Of a stretch of DNA of 64,000 nucleotides, positions 50,375 through 64,000 are shown piece by piece (the stretch's first letter is position 1; every line of letters begins with the position of its first letter). Source of the DNA: Xiphydria camelus. Taxonomy: Eukaryota; Arthropoda; Insecta; Hymenoptera; Xiphydriidae. Position numbers and translations under genes: made by a program. The stretch lies in the NCBI GenBank assembly GCA_963678675.1, contig OY783192.1, positions 35,557,250 through 35,621,249 of the forward strand. Reading direction: 5' to 3'. The notes under the pieces are model-generated. The model did not search any database. It saw only the letters and a program-made list of their open reading frames with translations, and was not told where the DNA came from.

Positions 50375-53300
50375 CTGATAAAATCTCGCAGATAGCCAGA
50401 GATATCGCCAATTAGTTTTCCGCGTTACCTTCTTGCACCTTGGACGATGCGGATGTGGTGGTCGCCATCGCTGCGAGTGTTGCTTTTCGGCAGTGCAGGC
50501 AATGACAGTAGCGTGCGGCTGGGAGACGGTTGACGATGACGCGGTGCTAACCAAGTCATCTCCGCAGTTGCAACTCCGCTTCGGTCATCGTCCGACCGAC
50601 TGACTGATCGACTTACCAACCGATCGACTGCATTACCCCTCTTGTTGCTGCACTCTCTGCAAGGGTAGAAAAGGCTTCGTGTTAACTCTGGGGAAAAGCA
50701 TGCGGGTGTGCAGTGACAAAAGGGGTTTAACGACTATTTCCGGAATTACGGGAGAGAGCCGACTAGATCGGGTAACGGGAATAGGCTTTTTTCTACACTA
50801 AAAATGTAAATTGAATGAACCAGTTAAATAGAATATCACGATCTACCCTAAATATTTTTAGCTATTTCAATTACTCGTACGATTAAAGCAAAAAGTCTTA
50901 CTTAGAATGAACAATCTTTATCTCGTCAACTAATATCTGGTCCATATCAGCACTGGTCGTATTGAATTGATTCAATTGGTTTTTCCTCCGGTATGGAAAT
51001 GTCGAACAATTCGCGCATCATATAATTTCTAATTAAAACGCATTTACAAATCATTCCCTTTTCTCATGGCTACTACAAAACTGAAAAAGAAATTTGTCAT
51101 CTTTGACGCAAAGTCAAATCCACCAATATCCAAAGGATTAAACGCTACGATAAACCTTTTCCAATTCAACGTCAAAAATAATGTGCTTCGGACTGAAACC
51201 GCTTAATTCTGTAGAGCGTGTATAATCTGCGGTATCGGAATCAAATTTCCTGTCGAGGGAGCTACGCTACTATATCCATAAAAGCCGGGCTGGGCTTAAT
51301 TAAGAATCGGTTGTTTGAGCCCGGTCGAAAACTCGAACTTCGAGGCTTAATTTCCGGCAGAGTCGATCGGCCACTGAAATTTTGGATGCGGGGATAAAGT
51401 TCGTCCTTTTTGATTTTCTTTCAGCAATCGAGTCCTCGAGTACAATACTTCCAAATAGACGCACACGTTCGCGAGCAGATCCCGTAATACCAAAGTACGA
51501 GTTATTTCTTCCTCTCGCGGAGGACAAATCCAGTGAAAGGACGAAATGAAGGAGTATCTAGTTTGCGAGATTATAAGTGGATACGTATATCGATGTGAAA
51601 GCGGCCTGCAAAAAACCTACACGTCCCCGGGGACTATAATAAGCGTCCGATCGATGACTATATTTATTCCGAGACGCACGATTATGTCGACAACGTCGAT
51701 GCGCCCCGAGATAAACGCGATGACAGCATCTGCGCTTGTCAACGAACGGAACGTTTTCCATACGGAGTTTACAGGATACAACCGAATAATAGATTCCGTC
51801 CAACCCAATACGTAAGCTCTCTAAACACGCCGAGTTAACGCGCCAGCAGCTCTCCCCTAATTTGCGGTGCTCTCGTATAACCGCACCGACAGTAGGTCCG
51901 TCCAGTGTTTATCCAGACACGTGTCTACACGGCGTCCCCTCGGCCCGCCGGCGCCCCGGAAAATGTAACGCGTTGCGAAAGCTCCTGATCCGAAGCACGC
52001 CTCGTATCCGAGTCCGATCATCGGCTTAGTGTACGTCGTTTCCACTGTTTCGACTGTAGCGAGAGTCCGCTTGGCAGTAAAACTTGGTGAGACTGAGAGA
52101 GAGAGAGAGAGAGAGGAAGTGGGAGAAACGGAAACACCAAAGCGGTCCCTCGTAAACGAACCAACGCGGATCTACCCTCTTTCTCTGCAACCACCCCTCA
52201 ACGTTATTCCCTCCCCTCCCCCCTCCCATTCTACCTCTCACTGCCCCTCCGTCGCTCTAAATTCTAAATTCGCGCAACGTGACCTTTAGAGACGGGGAAC
52301 GCGTCCCAGTTAACGAAGGATGAAAAGAGGGAAAAAAAACCGCAGTTGTCCGGACCGTGTTCGTTTGAAACGATTCCCCGGCCGTCCGGAGGTCCGATGC
52401 ATATTTCACAACAGCTCGACTTCGCAAAGTGCATTGCACAGGGCGCCCCTGTCTTCTTCCTCTCTTCTCGCATATCTCAGTCTCGCGTATATCATTTGGA
52501 CAACCGCCTTTTACTCTATCGCGATTCTTCTCTGCGAGGAAGTTCGCCGCATCGACGCATTATTAATAACAATGCATGCGAGAATCCTCTCGAGGCTCAT
52601 AGAGAGTCGCCAGCTCGTTTCGCGGGGGACAGACAGACGCGCTTGACCCCCGAGCGATGGAGCATCCTCGCCTTCTAGCGAACGTTTCCAAGAGTCTCTC
52701 GATTTTCTTTTGATAATATCGCGAGTCGAATTGCAGCGCCGCATGACGGCTCAAAATTTTAACTTCTTTCTCTGCTGATTTATATTTATGAAGCACGAGA
52801 ATGACGGAAGAATAAATTAACCAGCCAGCGTTCACGCAACGAACCCCTCCTTACCTCCTTTCGTCGATCGGCACGTCTCACGGGTTTCCCTCCTCAAAAC
52901 AGCCCATTATTTCCGCAACGATTCACGATGGCCGACCCGAACGACTCGCCCTTTTCTCTCACGACGTCACTTTTACATCCACGCTATTCCCTCGTCTCGC
53001 CCTCACTCGCCTTCGCGAAACGACCCACGAGCACTTGCGACGTAATTACTCAACTCGCCACCGGTCCAGAGACGATGTCCTCCGAACGACGGACGTGGAT
53101 GTATCATCCCGCGGGATGCCGACACGTGTATACTTCGCGGTCCCACTTCCGCTGCTCCCCGGAATCTGTTTTCTCCAACCCGCGCGATCCCCTTCCGGTT
53201 GCTATCCAGTCGCCGTTTCTCTCGCCTCGTCGGACAAAGCCTTCGTTACAGCCTGCCGCGTGACCCCGTTTTCCCGCGTCTCCGCATCCGGCTCCCCGCG

Positions 53301-54400
53301 AGGTCCCAGCTGCCGCAGCCGACGCGGACACTCGCCGCGATTACGCTCGCTCCCCGATCGAGACCTCGTACTCATTCCACGTCCTCGTGGTGCGGGTGGA
53401 CGTGTGGCACTCCTCGCGCGGCGGTTCGTCAACGAGGGCGAAATCGCGGCTCCTCGCGACTTCCCCCCGCGAGATTCGCGGACGGGGGGTTAAATCTCGG
53501 AGCCTTCCGGAAGAGGACGAATCGACGACGGTGACGGGTTGCGCTATTCGGTATCATTAAAAACGGGGGTGAAAATGAAATAACCGCGTAACGCGACGAT
53601 CACTCACACCGACGATTTCTCCTCTCAAGCACCACACGAAACGCACTTCCTCGTAACGAAGTAAGACTTCACACCGGGTCGCGTGCCGAATTTTCCACCC
53701 GAAGCTCGCGGTCCACCCAGCATCCCCGACGCGACAACACCGCGCGTGACTCACCTCGCGAGCACGCACACGCACCCGCGCACGATTTTCACTTCGACGC
53801 GTACATGAGCGATCGCGCTACCTGGTTCCCGCTAGATCGGATTCCCACTGCCGCGCTCATGGTGCGCTCGATTACCGCGAGTCGCTCGGCTTTCGCGTAT
53901 TTTTTGCGGGGCCGATAAAAAGCGGCGGTTATTACCTGTCCGCCATGTTTGGCCGCACGGTACGTGCACCGGAGGACTCAACAGGACGAAGGCTCCGCGC
54001 GAGAGTCGAGTCCTTTCCTCGGCTCCATCCGCGCGACTCGACTCTTCGGCGTCGATCGGTTCCGCCTGGTGCGGCGGACTGCGATCTATCGGCGAAGCCT
54101 GAAGAGGAACCGAAAGATCCTCGGTGTTCGCGCGGCTTCTTCGCGAATGTGCGAAGTCGGAGGGTTCGGGCTCGAAGAACTCTCGGCAGACACCTTACGC
54201 TGCCTTCCGATCCCGAGATTCAGTTAAACTCGCTATATCGATCGCTTCATCTCCGCATTCCAACGGAGAAAACGGCGAGCTGATGATACTCCCAGAAGCC
54301 AACCGCTGCTCGTTTACTCGAGACATTCCAATTGACCGGTTCGTTCAGCATCCGATTCCCCCCGAAATTCCTCCCGAACAGTGATTCCTCTCGTTGCCCG
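50375..54400. other. Non-coding DNA, no gene supported
   Basis: Holds a GA run at 52095 and a strongly CpG-rich block at 52850-54200, where open frames reach 152 codons without recognisable product. The CpG-rich block could be an unmethylated promoter region, but no exon was found beside it. Confidence 0.6.
52095..52115. repeat. (GA)n microsatellite
   Basis: About ten GA units on the plus strand. Related GA/CT tracts are at about 11188-11209 and 39800-39826. GA tracts can bind GAGA-type factors in insects, but no promoter is otherwise visible here. Confidence 0.9.
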
Positions 54401-54407
54401 ACCGCGC

Positions 54408-55198
54408 TTAAATTGTACTCAGCGCCGGCGAGAGAGGTTCCCCGCGGAATGTCTTTCCGTCCTCCCTTCGTGGTCCTCCCTCTCTCTTCCTATCGAATCG
54501 ACGTTGCAAATATCTATTCGTCGATGCAGCCGCGCGCGCCGGAAATGAGGGGGGTTGCAAAAGAGTCAACCGGGAGGGGGGTAACCGAGATGACGCAACG
54601 TGAAATTGGATTTTACATGTAACCGAAGATGAAAAACTTGTAGTCGAAGGGAGAAAAACTGCCGCGAAAGGGGGAGGCGGGAAGGGTGAAACGACCGGAT
54701 CGACGCGAGAAACGACGAACGACCGTTTCTCTCCGTGTGTGGCACGCGAGTTTCCGCGAGAATGCGTCGAGCGTCGGCGTGCGCGTGTGCGCGACGACGT
54801 GACGTACGGGTAAGCCGGATCTTTCACTTCAAGATGCACGCGAAATAACGGGGCTGCTTTCGGTACGAAGTCGCGCGCTCCACTGAGCCACGGGCATGCG
54901 TCCGTCCACACGCGCAACCCGTCACCCTCCACCGCAAGCTCCACGCAGTTAAAATTGTCGAACTGTGCGCGCACCACCTCGGCCGTCGGCGAGGCGGCTG
55001 CGTATGCAAACAAGATGCAACAGATGTACCGCCGTTATCGCCGCTCGAATCTTTCTCGTCGATAAGGCAGTCGCATCGGGGGAAACATCGCGTTTGTTCA
55101 TCGCTCTCGATACTTTCGCCTCGGTGAAATTGAGTGTACGTACGAATGCCTTCGATTAAGATTTCAAGCAATTCGAATTTGGGGTCAACATGCTGCAA
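54408..55198 (-). other. Overlapping open frames with partly protein-like translation
   Basis: Minus-strand frames 55198-54824 (MQHVDPKFELLEILIEG start, 124 codons) and 55013-54408 (201 codons) overlap. The second is preceded, from a stop near 55045, by a hydrophobic stretch (YICCILFAYAAA) resembling a signal peptide and continues FDNFNCVELAVEGDGLRVW before becoming Arg/Ser-rich. GC-rich, stop-poor context makes chance likely. I do not recognise either product. An exon of an unknown secreted protein is the alternative. Confidence 0.15.
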
Positions 55199-55199
55199 T

Positions 55200-58100
55200 T
55201 CCTTGTTCGCTGGATAGGCGAAGTGTGGATCTATCCCTTATCCACCAGATAAACGAGGTACGAGCCTACTGCGGTTGTGGATGAGTAGAGGGAAAAATTG
55301 AATACTAGTATATGGTATCTACACATGTAGGAAAATATACCGCAGTAGACTTTAAACTGTTCATCAATAGTATTTAGCACATGAGTTGAACTAAATTCTA
55401 CTGGAGTATAGTTAGTCAAAAGCGTATAATCTAATTTATAAAGGATACAATACATGGGTACTCCTATTACAAGCCATCATCATGAGGCCCCTGCATTATG
55501 GCAACCATTCACTCGCTCGTGTATATATATAGGCGCGGAGGTTGCTTCAATAAAGTCCATTACTACTAGCTCATGCCGCGACGAACTTATATTTGAGTCG
55601 CTTGGTTTCAAAATCGGCCAACTCCAAGTAAGCAAATTTGTCAGGACTTCAAAAAATATGTACCATAGAAATGCAAGCATTAATTAATGCGATTCTTGGT
55701 ACATATACCTATAAGTATATTGCTTCGGAACAACTAATCCATATATGTGTATACAAAAAATTCTTGGAAGATTTTGCTGCATTATAATTTTTTAAATGGA
55801 GATGGCCGATTTTATCAAATACGGAGGTGGCCGATTTTGAAACCAAAACAACTCATTTGAAACAATTTGATATCGGTACCAACTATAGGTACTGATTATT
55901 TATATTCCATGCAATTAATCGAAAACAAATTCAAAATTAATAGTTTATTATCCCTGCAAACTATTTGTTATCAATATTGGATGTTCATTTATTTATAATC
56001 ATATATTGCGGCACGACTTATCCATGCATGAATGTCACCGAGAAGCAGTCAATAATTAACCTTTCAACTTTCAAAAAGTGATATAAAATGACTTGTGCGA
56101 GAAATGGGAATATAGGAAAGATCGAGGTCTAACGAAAAGTTGGCTCCTCGTTTTCACTATTTTTCATGGCAACGAGGGATTGATTCCCCGTTACAACCAT
56201 CGCCAGATTTCCCCTATTACATCACTGATCTGAGGAAAGGAGAACATATTTCCGTCCGGAAAAATGATTTATTTTAATAATTAATTTTGAAGAGTATTCG
56301 AAGGATTCTCATCTGATCTGTTTCTTACCCCTATAGCTGGTACTTCCAATTAAAAATCGGTTGCCGCTTTTATGTTGAATAGTAGTTACGATATTATTTA
56401 GTAAGGAAAGAAAAAAAGAGAAGAACAAATCAGTTTTCAGAAATCCAAGAAATGGTACCCCTAAATACTGATTCGTTCAGAGAATTTGATTAAATTAACA
56501 CACCATATAAATATCGAGGCTTTAGAGAAAGAGTTTATTAAATAATATTAATTTGCAACATATGTATAGCGTATCAATAGCATGTAAATAACAATTATTA
56601 CTATCCTTCAGTGCAAATCACACAATTCACACATTCTTTTTCTTCAGACTATTGGTCATCGCAATGTTGCATTCATTCCTTAGAAAAAAATGTCAGACTT
56701 CGGCGGACCCTCGCAAAAGCTCTATGACAAAATTTCATTTTATATAATATACAATACAGTATCATTCATTGTCATCAAAATACTTGTGTTTGCATAATGA
56801 ATATATAAACTTTCATTAGTCCTGTGAATGTGTATAATCCTAAAGTACGAAAGATAAACAATAAAAGCGATTCATTATCATTTATCATTGTGAATAGTAT
56901 ATAATCGCAGGCCGTAAATACGTTATGGAATTGAGGGAGCATGCAGGATAACATTATTAATCGCAGTGGACGTGTATACATTACCGCGTACATACGCGCA
57001 TATATCGTACACCATGTGAACTTTGTCAGCCTCACTTCGACTCGCATAATGCATCAACGAAAGGAATATCACTTTGTCAATTTGGTTTTCTCGAACTCAG
57101 CAATTTTCAAACTTTTCGCTTTCGCTTATCACATAAATACCATTCTTCAAGCTCAAATGTGCTACCCTCGATCAAAAATACCATGTCCTACGCCAAATTC
57201 ACATACATTTCCTACTGGATATTAATACGTAAAAATGCATGCATTTCTACGTAATATTTGATGTAGGGCATTGGAATTTTTAATAGGAATCACGAAAGGC
57301 TCCAATAGCACGCATATCATCATGAGTGGAAACTTCCTAAATGAGAGACATTCCATGCTCCAAGTTTTTGTGAGAATAGAAACCCACACAAGTGTTAATA
57401 GAGTTTGAAATTAGTTTATTTAACATTTGTTTGATTAATAGAAGTGCATTAATAACTAGCAATTCATATAGAACGGTTGGAAAATTTGGATGTAATTGAA
57501 TTTCGGTTTGCTCTTGTCAGAATTAGAACTAGTATACTACATGCCATAGGACCAAAGGTCCTCTACGAGGCGTGTCAGTAAGGAGGCATATGAGTAATAT
57601 ATTAGTTTGTACTTAAACAGCGACTATCTTTTTAATTGCTTTATGTTGAGATTTCTGTAACATTTTTTTAAAGATCACGTCAAGATCTGCAAAAAAATTA
57701 TGAGCTAACATCGATAAGATGTTCGGAAATAAAAAGACGATACTGTTTAAACTACGCACCACTATTTATTCCGCACTACTCAATACCGTGGAAAATTGCA
57801 AGTTTCCACCCATGCTTATAATACTTTAAGAATCGCTGTCCCAACTTGGTACGTTATTTTTTACCTACGTTCTCTGTTTCTCCATCGTTGCCAATCGAAT
57901 TCTCTTTACATTTGTACATCCGATATACAAACTAATCGTACGAATTACGCATTATGTTTGGCAGTGAGTGAATAGATCAACGCTTGGTAAAGCAAAAGAT
58001 GATTGAAGATCAAAAGAAAAGAAATATTGGCTAAAGCTACGATATTACGTTCCGGAAAATAGCCGTTTCAGCACAATACAGTCGCGAATTCTCTTTTTCG

Positions 58101-58200
58101 TTTTTCCCACGTAAATTCGTCACTACGAAGACATTAATTTACGTGGAAATAGTACGGTTCTATGCTAGTTGTACATTCTTTTAAATATTTTGTTGTGGTC
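55200..58200. other. AT-rich 3' flank of USP32, no gene supported
   Basis: Composition falls to AT-rich. Only short frames (up to 96 codons), none recognisable. Several further AATAAA-type hexamers on both strands. Confidence 0.65.
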
Positions 58201-58205
58201 TTTTT

Positions 58206-58211
58206 TTTATT
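58206..58211 (-). promoter_or_regulatory. Candidate polyadenylation signal for USP32
   Basis: This is the first AATAAA on the minus strand downstream of the USP32 stop, about 530 bp after it, in AT-rich sequence. It would give a 3' UTR of roughly 550 nt. No transcript evidence is available, and AT-rich DNA gives such hexamers by chance. Confidence 0.35.
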
Positions 58212-58742
58212 GATTACGTTAATATTATCTGTAGATACATGTGTAATATTTTTAAATCATTTGCATCCAGATATTCGATCCCGCAAATGTCTTGTTCCGG
58301 CTTATTGACAATATGATAGGTATCCTTGATAACTCATATAATAGTTCTGAAAAAGAAGTAGGTAAACACATCGCCTACCATAACAGCGTCTCCTTCGATT
58401 ACAATCCAATCTCCTGGCGTAATAAAACCGGAATGAAAGCTCCGGTGAGTACATATCGCGGGGAATTGAACTGTACATACCGCAATAATGGCAACAACAT
58501 AATACCAAACAAACAAACGTAAGCCATACCGACCGTGATTTTGATTAAGACATTCTTGGAATTATCAGACTTAAATCCTACTGATCGTGAGCAACTCCTG
58601 TACCTTTCATTGCTTATCTCTTCAATGCGCACCATTCTTCCTCGTATAAAAGTGTTTGATATTGTCCATCTACCAACCTACGCACTCGAAGTGTTCTCTT
58701 TGGATTCGTGTTTGAGCCGAGCTACGAATTATTGCCAGAGCT

Positions 58743-64000
<5,258 letters not shown>

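Noticed and set aside
58302..58635. Hydrophobic minus-strand frames downstream of the USP32 stop
   Set aside because: They lie in the likely 3' UTR, overlap in different frames, and have no recognised domain.

Overview
The window is animal nuclear DNA, almost certainly from an insect. The one clear gene has eleven compact exons separated by short AT-rich introns with GT-AG borders (77-483 bp), no operon-like packing is visible, and the rest is CpG-rich non-coding DNA with scattered simple repeats. The CpG density resembles Hymenoptera, but that is an inference and the species cannot be named from this sequence.

Right end (58.7-64.0 kb, minus strand): most of a ubiquitin-specific protease of the USP32 family. 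I rebuilt eleven exons whose phases all agree, giving about 1,237 residues and a stop codon. The start codon and roughly the first hundred residues lie beyond position 64000. The domain order is EF-hands, DUSP domain, ubiquitin-like segment, USP catalytic core with Cys and His boxes, and a C-terminal CaaX box (CIIA) that predicts prenylation and membrane attachment.

Left 58 kb: no other complete gene can be supported. Most long open frames lie in GC- and CpG-rich DNA where stop codons are scarce, and their translations are rich in Arg, Ser and Pro. The exception in content is 14.1-16.3 kb, an AT-rich mosaic. It holds (i) two 54-bp direct repeats, 1,013 bp apart, each carrying on the minus strand the core of a hammerhead-ribozyme-like motif; (ii) a small unrecognised 80-codon frame between them; (iii) an LTR-like sequence with a TATA box that has a diverged relative at 40.03 kb; and (iv) a fragment of the chaperonin gene CCT6 (TCP-1 zeta) that ends exactly at a perfect 32-bp inverted repeat.

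Other structure in the non-coding part is mostly diverged short tandem or dispersed repeats at 3.3, 6.9, 9.4, 17.8, 24.5-25.1, 30.4-30.9, 45.4 and 50.2 kb, plus microsatellites, including a 163-bp GTC/ATC-type triplet tract at 40.3 kb. The strongest candidates for something undescribed are the hammerhead-like repeat pair with its enclosed 1-kb unit, and the CCT6-hairpin junction.
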